The position numbers and the translations under genes were made by a program. From SAR324 cluster bacterium (GTDB taxonomy: Bacteria > SAR324 > XYD2-FULL-50-16), in assembly GCA_028282885.1 (NCBI GenBank), contig JANQGX010000024.1, positions 1 through 64,000 on the forward strand: a stretch of 64,000 bases of DNA, given 5' to 3'. The stretch's first letter is position 1, and every line of letters starts with the position of its first letter. A model generated the notes under the pieces. That model made no database searches. It saw nothing but the letters and a program-made list of their open reading frames with translations, and was not told the origin of the DNA. Of this stretch, positions 36,001-44,866 are shown in pieces.

Positions 36001-36264
36001 TTATTCCTCCAGGTTGAGATTGTGGGTATGGACAGTATCTCCTTTCCGGGCATCGCGGTTCATGGTTGCGATAATTTCACCGTACTTGATAATCGGGTCG
36101 CCTTGTTGTACATCTGCAAGCAGAATTTTATGGCTGTAGCCGATGTCTGACAGTGCCTCAATTTTAGTACCATCCGGAAGTATCGCAGGATTTCCTGCCT
36201 TGATGTCTTCGAGGCAGACGGCAACGTTGTCACCGGGATTTATCAAAATGGCGTTGTGCTTCAT
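36001..36264 (-). CDS. UxaA/SuyA-family lyase small subunit (SAF domain)
   Basis: 87 residues, one SAF domain: NAILINPGDNVAVCLEDIKAG, then GHSHKILL-like GYSHKILLADVQQGDPIIKYGEIIATM. This corresponds to the N-terminal part of UxaA or to SuyA. GAGGAG precedes the ATG. It ends 1 base before the large subunit start, so the two are certainly co-expressed. Confidence 0.88.
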   Translation of the reverse strand: MKHNAILINPGDNVAVCLEDIKAGNPAILPDGTKIEALSDIGYSHKILLADVQQGDPIIKYGEIIATMNRDARKGDTVHTHNLNLEE

Positions 36265-36436
36265 TTCTAACTCTCCTCTATTTCCTGGCTATTGTATGGG
36301 ATTTGGTTATGCAGCACTCAACAGGATGAATAACCAAAAGACATATCAATTTCAAAATCCGGGACATCTGCAAATCTTTGGATTGTCCCTGTTTTTCCGA
36401 GTAATGCGGTTCCGAAACCCTGTCAAACCGTCGGTT

Positions 36437-37060
36437 TCAGTTTTCGGCAATCATAGCGTAACCGAGATCATAAGCCTCCAGGTTAATTCCGATTTTGCTT
36501 TCCGGCAGGCTTTTCTCAATCACGGCTTCGAAATCCTCCCGTTCCAACGGAACAGAACCAGTGGCGGCAAGAGCTCCCAGCATAATGATATTGCCGAAGA
36601 TGGGATTTTTCATGCGGCTTAGTGCTTCATCAGTAGCATCGATAAACCAGACCTCTCCCGCATATTCACATATCCACTCCTGCAACTGATCCATTTCCGG
36701 ATAGGTTTGTTCGCCGGAAATAACACCACCGGAATAGATGGGACGCTTGTTACAGAGGATCTTGACGTTTTCATTGCCATAACCTGACAATACACGCAGT
36801 GCCTCTGTGGGTTCCAAGGCCACAATCAAATGGGCCTGACCTTTTGCAATCTGTGGTGATAAAACCGATTCGGATGAAATTCGCAGGTGACTCATGACGG
36901 ATCCGCCTCTCTGTGATGCGCCAAAGGTTTCACCGATGGTGACGGTATAGCCTTTGGCGGAAAAGATGTTTCCCAGTACCCGGGAAGCCATCACATTACC
37001 CTGTCCACCAACTCCCGTGATAATCAGGTTGTAGGGATCATATTTAATCCTGTCTTTCAT
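36437..37060 (-). CDS. iorB: Indolepyruvate:ferredoxin oxidoreductase beta subunit
   Basis: 207 residues. YNLIITGVGGQGNVMASRVLGNIFSAKGYTVTIGETFGASQRGGSVMSHLRIS is the POR gamma-type domain of IorB. AGGAGGTGA lies before the ATG, which overlaps the iorA stop. With IorA it oxidatively decarboxylates aryl-pyruvates to aryl-acetyl-CoA and passes electrons to ferredoxin. Confidence 0.92.
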   Translation of the reverse strand: MKDRIKYDPYNLIITGVGGQGNVMASRVLGNIFSAKGYTVTIGETFGASQRGGSVMSHLRISSESVLSPQIAKGQAHLIVALEPTEALRVLSGYGNENVKILCNKRPIYSGGVISGEQTYPEMDQLQEWICEYAGEVWFIDATDEALSRMKNPIFGNIIMLGALAATGSVPLEREDFEAVIEKSLPESKIGINLEAYDLGYAMIAEN

Positions 37061-38997
37061 TGTGTCACCTCCTTTTTGCTGATTGCCCCGATCGGGCAGA
37101 TCTCAGAACAGATCCCGCATCCCGCACAAATCGCCTCATCGATTTTTGATGTTCCTTTTTCCTTATTCCAGAAAAGGCCGGGGCAACGAAAGATCCTGGT
37201 GCAAAGCCGATTACAGCCGCATTTCTCCCCTTTGCATCTGGATTCGTCAACAGCCATTTCAAACATCTTTTTGCCCTTTTTCTCCGGGCTCAAAGCACAG
37301 ATCTGCCTCAGGATCAAAACCTTGACACCGTCTTTCTTCTCCAGCATCTCGAATAAAACTTCCCTGGTGTTATCAAGATCAAAGGGGTCGCTCTCCTTGA
37401 CATAAGCGCCCATCGATTCGCAGACGGATTTTATATCGAGCTTGATTGCATCATTGCCTTCTGCATTGGCTTCAAGTCCGGGATGAGGTTGAAAACCGGT
37501 CATGGCGGTTCCGCTGTTATCCAGCACCACCATGGTGATGTCGGATTTGTTGTGGACAGCATTGACCAGGGCAGGCATGGCAGCATGAAAAAAGGTGGAA
37601 TCCCCACAGACGGAAAGCACGGGTTGCTTCATTCCAAAGGGTTTTAGTTTGCCGAAGCCACTGGCAATACCGGTCCCTGATCCCATCGAGTGTAATGTTT
37701 TCAGGGTGCTGAAGCCGCTGGGCAGGGTACCGATGGTATAACATCCGATATCACCGCAGACAAAGCCCTGGTTATTGTCCAGCTTGAGCACCTGGTTGAT
37801 GCTCCAGTACGAAGCCCGATGAGGACAGCCGGGACAAAATATCCATTCCCTCACGGGAGCACCAAAAAAAGTTTTTTGCAGGGTTCCCGTTGCATACTCT
37901 TCCGGTACCGCCTGATACTCAATTCCCAGAATTTTAGAGATGGCATTGATGACGAGATCCGGGTTCAGTTCATTGACCATCGGCAGGTATCCATCCCGTT
38001 TTCCCATCAGGGTTTTTTGTCCGATTTGTGGTGCAAGCTCCTGGGCAAGCATCTTTAAATTCTCTTCCATAAAGGGAATGACCTCTTCCACAATGAGAAT
38101 TTTCTCACATTTTTTAAGGTGCTCAGCGACCAGCTTTTCGGGCAATGGCCAGGTGGTGCCCAATTTCAGAATTCCGACCCGGTCTTTTACGTCCAGTATA
38201 TTTATGGCCTCACGGCTGTAAAGATTGCATGCCGAACTGGTGATAACCAGTAACTCCGGTGACTCCGGTCCGGTATAGGTGTTGAAAGGACTGGTTTCAA
38301 ATTTTTCAACGGCTTTTTTGACCTTTTCCTGTTGCTGACTGTGTTTAATCTCTACCGGTGCACTGGACACAATTCCTTCGTTAGGATCGAGCAAGAAGCC
38401 CTCATGCCTGAACTCGGCTTTGGCTCCGAACTCCGGCAAATCGCCAAGGACAACACTGCCGCTGGCATGAGAAAGACGGGTTACGCTTCTCATCATGATG
38501 ACGGTCTGTAGTTCTTCGGATAGCTCAAGGGCCCATTTGGTCATATCTTTTGCTTCCTGAAAGTCTCCCGGTTCCAGCAACGGAATTTCAAGCAATCTGG
38601 CGAAATGACGGGTATCCCCTTCATTAATGCTGGAAAGTGCCCCGGGATCATCACACGGAATAATCACCATACCACCCCGCACACCGGAACCTGCTAAATG
38701 AAGGAGGAAATCCGACGCCACATTGAGACCGTTTTGCTTCAATACGCAGATTGAACGTAATCGAGCGAATGAGGCGGCCGCAGCGACTTCCATGGCCACC
38801 TTTTCGTTAGTCGACCACTCAACGTAAAGATGATGATCTTTAGAAATCTTTGCCAGGCTTTCGATTATCTCGGAGGAGGGGGTGCCGGGATAGCCTGCGG
38901 CAACGCTGATGCCTCCTTCCAAAGCGCCTCTGGCAATAGCCTCGTTTCCCATCAAAAGGTGGCGCGATCCTTTTTCCCCGGTTGATAAAATGTTCAT
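37057..38997 (-). CDS. iorA: Indolepyruvate:ferredoxin oxidoreductase alpha subunit
   Basis: 646 residues. The N-terminal pyrimidine-binding domain starts LLMGNEAIARGALEGGISVAAGYPGTPSSEI. The TPP-binding part has CGDIGCYTIGTLP and CGDSTFFHAAMPALVNAVHNKSDITMVVLDNSGTAMTG. Two C-terminal ferredoxin-like clusters follow (CKGEKCGCNRLCTRIFRC and CAGCGICSEICPIGAI). It uses TPP and Fe-S centres to oxidise 2-oxo acids from aromatic (or branched) amino acids. GAGGAGG precedes the ATG, and the start overlaps the FrhB-like stop by 4 bases. Confidence 0.93.
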   Translation of the reverse strand: MNILSTGEKGSRHLLMGNEAIARGALEGGISVAAGYPGTPSSEIIESLAKISKDHHLYVEWSTNEKVAMEVAAAASFARLRSICVLKQNGLNVASDFLLHLAGSGVRGGMVIIPCDDPGALSSINEGDTRHFARLLEIPLLEPGDFQEAKDMTKWALELSEELQTVIMMRSVTRLSHASGSVVLGDLPEFGAKAEFRHEGFLLDPNEGIVSSAPVEIKHSQQQEKVKKAVEKFETSPFNTYTGPESPELLVITSSACNLYSREAINILDVKDRVGILKLGTTWPLPEKLVAEHLKKCEKILIVEEVIPFMEENLKMLAQELAPQIGQKTLMGKRDGYLPMVNELNPDLVINAISKILGIEYQAVPEEYATGTLQKTFFGAPVREWIFCPGCPHRASYWSINQVLKLDNNQGFVCGDIGCYTIGTLPSGFSTLKTLHSMGSGTGIASGFGKLKPFGMKQPVLSVCGDSTFFHAAMPALVNAVHNKSDITMVVLDNSGTAMTGFQPHPGLEANAEGNDAIKLDIKSVCESMGAYVKESDPFDLDNTREVLFEMLEKKDGVKVLILRQICALSPEKKGKKMFEMAVDESRCKGEKCGCNRLCTRIFRCPGLFWNKEKGTSKIDEAICAGCGICSEICPIGAISKKEVTQ

Positions 38998-40037
38998 TGA
39001 ACCTCCTCATGCTTGGCGTTGTCTGCTCTTTTTTTCTTGTTGCCGGCTCCCTGGATCAGATGGTCAAGACTCTCGTCCGGGAGGTCATCCAAAACAAGAT
39101 ATCCGGCTTCCACTGCCGCATTGACCCACTCTTCACCTTTTTGACTCCTGATAATTACGGTATTCCATCCCGGTTTGCCTTCAAACGCACCGACGGATAC
39201 ATCAGCCCATTCGGCAGTCATGTCCGGGCAGGTCGCACAAGCCTCCTGTGTCATTTCCCTGATTTCGGAAAGGGGAAGTTCCAGCTCACCGTTTTCGGTT
39301 TTTATAACGAAGATCTCAGCCGGGGGAGGGGGAACATCCATGGAGATAACCTGCTCCCGACCAACCCTGCTTTTCAGATAATCAAGAAACTCTCTCGTAT
39401 CCAGGGACCAGGTGCAAAACAGTCCCAGTGACAATGCAATAGCATCTTTATATTCATCCTTATTCATGGGATTGGATCGAATGGATGCTGATGCCTTCAT
39501 CTGGCAGCCTGTCCCAACTACTCCCAGCTTCTTTCGTCCCTCCCTGGCGGATTTGTTTACCAGGGACAGGGTTGGTGTGGCCATATATTTGGTGGTACCG
39601 CATTTGGCAATGTCTTCACTGCTATCCGCCATGACAGGTTCAGGTACAAGTTCTTTGCTGCCCGTGAGAACAGCGGAATCAATCCATTTCTCCTCCAGGG
39701 CAAACATCATCAGGGCTGATACGGTTCCCCCGTTTTGGAAGTTGCCTTTGATGATTTTGTCGGTTGCTTTTGCGGATTTAACCGAGCGATAGTGTCCCAA
39801 GGGGAGATTTTGAAATGGCACCTGAAACATCAATTCCGACAGTTCATTGGCATCAAACTCTGTTTGCGGACAAACTGCGAAACACTGGCCCTGCGCGATA
39901 TCACAATCGAAGGTCAGCGCGATCCTGCCCTTGTGTGATTGGTGATATGGACAAATATCCACACAAGCACCACAGGTAGTGCACAGTCCCTTGCTCCGCA
40001 CCTGTTCCATCAGTTCTTTGGATCCCAATATCTCCAT
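38994..40037 (-). CDS. FrhB-like 4Fe-4S coenzyme F420/ferredoxin oxidoreductase
   Basis: 347 residues from ATG 40037, which has AAGGAG in front; a TTG 21 bases earlier would include that site. CTTCGACVDICPYH near residue 18 is a 4Fe-4S motif. The middle (KGNFQNGGTVSALMMFALEEKWIDSAVLTG and GVVGTGCQMKASASIR) is the FrhB N/C pattern. Such proteins reduce F420 or a flavin with ferredoxin. Encoded just upstream of iorA, it probably takes electrons from IorAB. In this organism the acceptor need not be F420. Confidence 0.86.
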   Translation of the reverse strand: MEILGSKELMEQVRSKGLCTTCGACVDICPYHQSHKGRIALTFDCDIAQGQCFAVCPQTEFDANELSELMFQVPFQNLPLGHYRSVKSAKATDKIIKGNFQNGGTVSALMMFALEEKWIDSAVLTGSKELVPEPVMADSSEDIAKCGTTKYMATPTLSLVNKSAREGRKKLGVVGTGCQMKASASIRSNPMNKDEYKDAIALSLGLFCTWSLDTREFLDYLKSRVGREQVISMDVPPPPAEIFVIKTENGELELPLSEIREMTQEACATCPDMTAEWADVSVGAFEGKPGWNTVIIRSQKGEEWVNAAVEAGYLVLDDLPDESLDHLIQGAGNKKKRADNAKHEEVQ

Positions 40038-40807
40038 AAATCTACTCCTTATTGTCAAAGTGTTTGGGAGTTGTTTGTACCACGTGGTTTTTCGGTTCTA
40101 ACATTTTGTCGTTAAAACATGAACCATGATATCACCGGTTTCAGATTTGATCGTTTTATTCCTGTCCATTTGTGTGGATTTTACCCGCTTCTCCGTTCAA
40201 GCGGAAAAGATCAATAAAAATTAAGAGGTTTAACTTTCGGCATATTATTGCCAGGATTTTTCCAGGAAAGCAATCATCTTTTTGATTCCCAAGTAGCTGG
40301 GAAAAATATTTAAATCCATGGAACTGGCTGTTAATATAAAATATTTTGTATTAAGCTGAAAAACCGACGGTTTTTACTTTATCCCGAAATCTCCCCCCAT
40401 CTATCTCAATCACACCTAAAAGATCGATATCATATACTTCGTTTGTCCAAACGACCTTTGTAGTTGAGAACGCAATCCCTTTTATCTTGTGGAGGATTCT
40501 TCGGAATAAGTTACTAAATGCAGATAGTTAGAGAATAAAGGCAGAGAAGTGATGCAAAGACAACTTCACCTGCTGCCAGCTTTTTCAGTTGACAGACTTT
40601 TTGAAAATAATGCAATAAAAGTAGAACGTAGAACTTTTAGATAGATTTGCCATTTCCACGAGATTCCGGATGTGGTGATCGAACCGGACGGTCTTGGACG
40701 GCTTTACAACATGACCCAAGGACAGTCCCGGTGACTCCACGCCGCATTGCCCCAACAGCAGAACTGTTACCAGTATACGGGCTGACGGGTTTGATACTTT
40801 GAATAAT
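40038..40807. promoter_or_regulatory. Divergent regulatory region between two catabolic operons
   Basis: About 750 bases with no gene. It separates the minus-strand frhB-iorAB-lyase operon from the plus-strand deacylase-aminotransferase operon, so both promoters must lie here. A short dyad TTCCCA...TGGGAA is at 40286-40303. No regulator gene lies in either operon. Confidence 0.5.
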
Positions 40808-42184
40808 ATGAATCTTGAGATTTTTGAGCCAACAGGCACCAAAGATGAGTTTTCCGGACTTTTTTATGCGGAAGCGGTGCGTCTGTTATCAGAATACATT
40901 AAAATCCAAACCCTTAACCCACCAGGAAACGACAGGGGAGGAGCAAGATTCCTGCAAAAGGTATTGGAGGACTATGGACTCGAAACCCGAATCATTGAAA
41001 CCCACCCCGGACGGGAAGCGCTGCTTTCATCCATTCCGGGGTCCGAGCCTGGGCTGAAACCGGTTGTTCTCGCAGGGCACATTGATGTGGTACCTGCTGA
41101 TGAAGACAATTGGGAGATCCCCCCGTTCTCAGGAACAGTAAAGGATGGCTATATATGGGGCAGGGGTGCCCTGGACATGAAAGGCATGGGTATTATGGAG
41201 TTGATGGCGTTCTTAGCCGTGTTTCATCGTAAAGATCCCCTTAAACGGGGTGTATCCTTTTTGGCCCTGCCTGACGAGGAAAATGCGGGGGAGCACGGGG
41301 CCAGGGTTATTGCCGAAAAGTACCTGCCTGAGCTGAAACCGGCCCTGATGATTAATGAGGGGGGGTATGGTATTAGAAATATGATGTTCAAGGGGGTTGT
41401 TTTTCCGATAGTCATCGCTGAAAAACTCTCCATGAAAGTAAAACTGACCACCAAGGGAAATCCCGGGCATTCCAACCAACCGGGTCCGGAGTCGGCATTG
41501 ACCAGGCTGGTTGATGGACTAGCCAGGATAAATAAACTCAAATATCCCATGACTATCCACCCCATCGTTAGAGAAACACTGAAACGATTGGCTGGAAAAA
41601 AGTCGTTCCCCGAATCCTTGATTCTGAAGCATCCGAATCTTCCGTTACTCAGAGGTCTGCTAAACAAGGAGTTTTCCGGCGATTCGACCCTGAACGCCAT
41701 GACCAGAAACACGATCTGTATGACGGTGGTTAAAGCGGGTGAGGCAAACAATGCCATACCGGGGCAGGCCGAAGCATGTCTGGATCTCCGTCTACTGCCC
41801 GGAACCGATTACCATGACATCATCAAGGATATAAAAAAGACGGTGAAGGGCCTGGATATCGAGGTTAAACCTTTGAACGAACCGATACCCGCCGAACCAA
41901 CCTCTTACAAAACCAACACCTTTTCCATTCTGGAAGAGGAACTATTAGCCGAGGTTCCCGATGCCCTGGTCATGCCGTTACTGGATGTCGGCGGCACCGA
42001 TTCCAAGCACTTCAGGCCACATGGTATCCCGTGTTATGATATTATTCCCTGTGTGATTGATCCCGGGGATTTAAAACGAATTCATGGAATCAATGAAAGG
42101 ATATCCATCGATAATCTGAAATTCGGCATTCGGGTTCTCTATCGTGTTTTGCGACGGTTATGTAATGAGCCTGTTTTACCCTGA
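40808..42184 (+). CDS. M20-family metallopeptidase/deacylase
   Basis: 458 residues from ATG 40808 (a TTG at 40799 is also possible; neither has a strong ribosome site). LAGHIDVVPAD holds the first zinc histidine and aspartate. WGRGALDMKGMG, the catalytic glutamates PDEENAGEHG, and the late DVGGTDSKHFRPHGIPCYDI are all conserved. The dimerisation domain in between is complete. This is the ArgE/DapE/carboxypeptidase group, which removes an acyl or amino-acid group. Cytoplasmic. First gene of the plus-strand catabolic operon. Confidence 0.9.
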   Translation: MNLEIFEPTGTKDEFSGLFYAEAVRLLSEYIKIQTLNPPGNDRGGARFLQKVLEDYGLETRIIETHPGREALLSSIPGSEPGLKPVVLAGHIDVVPADEDNWEIPPFSGTVKDGYIWGRGALDMKGMGIMELMAFLAVFHRKDPLKRGVSFLALPDEENAGEHGARVIAEKYLPELKPALMINEGGYGIRNMMFKGVVFPIVIAEKLSMKVKLTTKGNPGHSNQPGPESALTRLVDGLARINKLKYPMTIHPIVRETLKRLAGKKSFPESLILKHPNLPLLRGLLNKEFSGDSTLNAMTRNTICMTVVKAGEANNAIPGQAEACLDLRLLPGTDYHDIIKDIKKTVKGLDIEVKPLNEPIPAEPTSYKTNTFSILEEELLAEVPDALVMPLLDVGGTDSKHFRPHGIPCYDIIPCVIDPGDLKRIHGINERISIDNLKFGIRVLYRVLRRLCNEPVLP

Positions 42185-42222
42185 ATGCCAGACTAAATGG
42201 AGTAACAAAAAAGGAGTAGATA

Positions 42223-42354
42223 ATGATGAGTATCGGAAAGCTGGCTTTTGGTACCAAAATGGTGATGGGGACGGGAGAGATCCCGAATGTCATAGCTTAT
42301 TCGGTAGTGAGGAGTTGGAAACCAGAAAGGCTGTTGTTAATTGAATATAAGTGA
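42223..42354 (+). CDS. 43-residue protein of unknown function
   Basis: A frame from ATG 42223 (or 42226) to TGA 42352-42354. AAAAGGAG lies 7-14 bases ahead, better than for most neighbours. The peptide begins MMSIGKLAFGTKMVMGTG and ends KPERLLLIEYK. I know no family. It sits between the deacylase and the ornithine-cyclodeaminase-like gene in the operon. It could be a remnant of a longer gene or a genuine small protein. Confidence 0.45.
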   Translation: MMSIGKLAFGTKMVMGTGEIPNVIAYSVVRSWKPERLLLIEYK

Positions 42355-42384
42355 GTTTTTTTGCAAATAATCACTTGAACTGAC

Positions 42385-43401
42385 ATGTACGACAAAGGAA
42401 CCCTTTTATTAAAACGTAGTGACATTGAATCCCTCATGACCTGGGAGGATTATATTAACGGAATGGAAACGGCCTTCGGTATGATTGCGGAAGGCAGATC
42501 ATTCGGTTCCGGTATGCTGCATGCGGATGCCGAAGAATCCGAGTTTCATATCAAATCAGGAGGTCTGCACCTGTCCCGGCCTTATTTGGCGATCAAGTCG
42601 AACGGGAGTTGTTATACCAATATGAGCCGATTCGGTTTGCCTAACATGATGGGCACCATCATGCTGTTTGACGCCGAAAATGCCTTTCCCCTGGCCATTC
42701 TGGATTCCATTGATATCACCCGCAAGAGAACCGGGGCTACAACCGCCGTCGCCGCCACGTATCTGGCACGGCAAAACTCAAAAACAGTTCTGATCTGTGG
42801 ATGTGGGAACCAGGGACGTATCCAGCTTACTGCTCTCAAGGAGGTGATTTCTCCCGAGACGGTTTATGCCTGGAGCAGAAATCCTGAAACCGGGGAGGAT
42901 TTTGTGGAGGAAATGGAAACCTTTGCCGAAGAGATGAGCAGTGCACTCTCCCTGGATGTAAGACCAGCTCCGGATTTAAAATCCGTTGCAAGGGGCAGCG
43001 ATATTATCGTGACCTGCACGCCTTCCAGAAAGACCTATCTATACGCAGACTGGATCAGGCCGGGAACCTTTATCTCCGCCATCGGTGCGGACAGCCCTGA
43101 CAAGCAGGAGAATGATCCGCAGCTACTGGCGAAAGGCAAAGTGATCGTGGACCTGCCGGAGCAGTGCGCGCGGGTGGGTGAACTTCATCACGCCCTTGAA
43201 GCCGGTCTGATGACCGTTGATGATATTGCAGGAACCTTGGGGGAGGTGATTACAGGTCAGGTGAAGGGTCGGATTTCTGATGAAGAGACCATCATTTTTG
43301 ACGCCACGGGAACAGCCATACAGGATGCCGCCGGTGCGGCGCTCTGTTATGAGAAGGCTGCAGAGAAAGGCGTTGGGCAGTTTGTTGACCTGAACTCGTG
43401 A
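42385..43401 (+). CDS. Ornithine cyclodeaminase/mu-crystallin family protein
   Basis: 338 residues. SGGLHLSRPYLAIKSN and LPNMMGTIMLFDAENAFPLAILDSIDITRKRTGATTAVAATYLAR precede a Rossmann domain with GCGNQGRIQLTAL. DIIVTCTPSRKTYL and later DATGTAIQDAAGA complete the family. Relatives deaminate ornithine, reduce imines or dehydrogenate alanine. Operon position suggests deamination or imine reduction of an amino-acid intermediate. Confidence 0.88.
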   Translation: MYDKGTLLLKRSDIESLMTWEDYINGMETAFGMIAEGRSFGSGMLHADAEESEFHIKSGGLHLSRPYLAIKSNGSCYTNMSRFGLPNMMGTIMLFDAENAFPLAILDSIDITRKRTGATTAVAATYLARQNSKTVLICGCGNQGRIQLTALKEVISPETVYAWSRNPETGEDFVEEMETFAEEMSSALSLDVRPAPDLKSVARGSDIIVTCTPSRKTYLYADWIRPGTFISAIGADSPDKQENDPQLLAKGKVIVDLPEQCARVGELHHALEAGLMTVDDIAGTLGEVITGQVKGRISDEETIIFDATGTAIQDAAGAALCYEKAAEKGVGQFVDLNS

Positions 43402-43434
43402 GAAGCGGAGTAATATAATTTTAAAAGAGGAAGC

Positions 43435-44850
43435 ATGAATTTTGACGATATTTATCTTAAAGCCGGGGAGTTGATAAACCAACCCATCTATTCAGTACCA
43501 CCGGATTTGCTGCAGAATGCAGTTGAGACCATCAGGAGAAAAACACCAAAGTCGGCTGAGCAGTTTGAAAGGGCAAAACAGCTCATCCCGGGCGGTTCCC
43601 AGCATATGATGACCTGTAAAGATCCCCACTCCATCACCATCAAACGCAGCCTGGGAGCGGAGATGTGGGACTTAGACGGCAATCGTTACCTGGATTATCT
43701 GATGACGCTGGGACCTGTCATCCTGGGTCACGGGTATCCTCAATTAATGGAGGAAATCTCTAACGTCATTCTGGAAGAGGGTTCGGCGACAGGGTTGACA
43801 TCCGAATGGGAAATCAAGGCTTGTGAGCAAATTGTGAGACATGTCAAATCTGTGGACAAGGTTCGCTACTTCCAATCCGGAACAGAGGCGAATCTGGCTG
43901 CAGTTCGGTTGGCACGTGCCTATACCGGTAAAAAGAAGATAATCCGCATAGGAGGCGCCTATCACGGTTGGAGTGATGAATTCGTATACGACATGCAAAT
44001 TCCCTTTTCCGGAGCATTTCAGGCTGCGGGGATACCGGAAGAGCACTTTGCCAATGTTATCGGCGTGGGGCCGAACGATGTGCCTGCCCTGGAAAAGGCG
44101 TTCGAAGAAGCTGAAAAGAACGGTGGGGCGGCAGCGTTGATTGTGGAACCGACCGGACCTGAGACGGGAGCTTTGCCGGTGCATCCTGATTTTAATAAAA
44201 CCGCCAGGGAGCTTTGCGACCGATTTGAAGCCTTGTTGATTTTTGACGAGGTGGTTACCGGTTTCCGCATGGCGATGGGAGGAGCCCAGGAGATCTATGG
44301 CATCGATGCCGACCTGACGGTTTTTGGAAAACTGATTACCCACGGCTTTCCATCCTCTGGCGCACTGGGAGGAAGAAAGGAAGTCATGGATTGTCTGGCC
44401 GGCCTGGTTGAAGGCAAGCCAAAACCATTTGTGGCCGGAACGGTTGCGGGCAGCTCTCTTACCTCTGCCGCCACTTACTGGTCATTGAAGTTTATCGAGG
44501 AAGAGAACGCCATTGAGAAGGCTAACGAAAAGGCCTCTCAATTGTGCAAGGGCTTGAACGGGCTTTTTGATCAACTGAGTTTACCTTTTTTCTCACATAC
44601 CTGCGCTTCATTGGTGCACTTCGAAATTACGGCACCGCTTTATGTGGATATCAGAAATCCTGACAACATCATGGAGGCGCTGGCCCGAAAACAGGCAGTT
44701 GACGACCTGTCAACGGTCTTCCTGGCTGAAGGCATACAAACCAAATACGGAGCCAGGGCTTTCTTATCCATGGCCCACACCGAAGAACACATTGAAGAGA
44801 CATTGACTGTTTTTGAAAAAGTTTTGAAACAGTTGGTTCAGCAATCATAA
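43435..44850 (+). CDS. Class III PLP aminotransferase (GSAM/HemL-like)
   Basis: 471 residues. FQSGTEANLAAVRLARAYTGKKKIIRIGGAYHGWSDEF is the PLP-phosphate part, IFDEVVTGFRMAMGGAQ carries the PLP-binding aspartate, and FGKLITHGFPSSGALGGR the Schiff-base lysine. GAGGAAG precedes the ATG. Most similar in layout to glutamate-1-semialdehyde aminomutase, but such genes inside catabolic operons usually act as omega- or amino-acid transaminases. The product could feed the adjacent TPP decarboxylase. Confidence 0.88.
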   Translation: MNFDDIYLKAGELINQPIYSVPPDLLQNAVETIRRKTPKSAEQFERAKQLIPGGSQHMMTCKDPHSITIKRSLGAEMWDLDGNRYLDYLMTLGPVILGHGYPQLMEEISNVILEEGSATGLTSEWEIKACEQIVRHVKSVDKVRYFQSGTEANLAAVRLARAYTGKKKIIRIGGAYHGWSDEFVYDMQIPFSGAFQAAGIPEEHFANVIGVGPNDVPALEKAFEEAEKNGGAAALIVEPTGPETGALPVHPDFNKTARELCDRFEALLIFDEVVTGFRMAMGGAQEIYGIDADLTVFGKLITHGFPSSGALGGRKEVMDCLAGLVEGKPKPFVAGTVAGSSLTSAATYWSLKFIEEENAIEKANEKASQLCKGLNGLFDQLSLPFFSHTCASLVHFEITAPLYVDIRNPDNIMEALARKQAVDDLSTVFLAEGIQTKYGARAFLSMAHTEEHIEETLTVFEKVLKQLVQQS

Positions 44851-44866
44851 TCAGAGGAGATGAACT

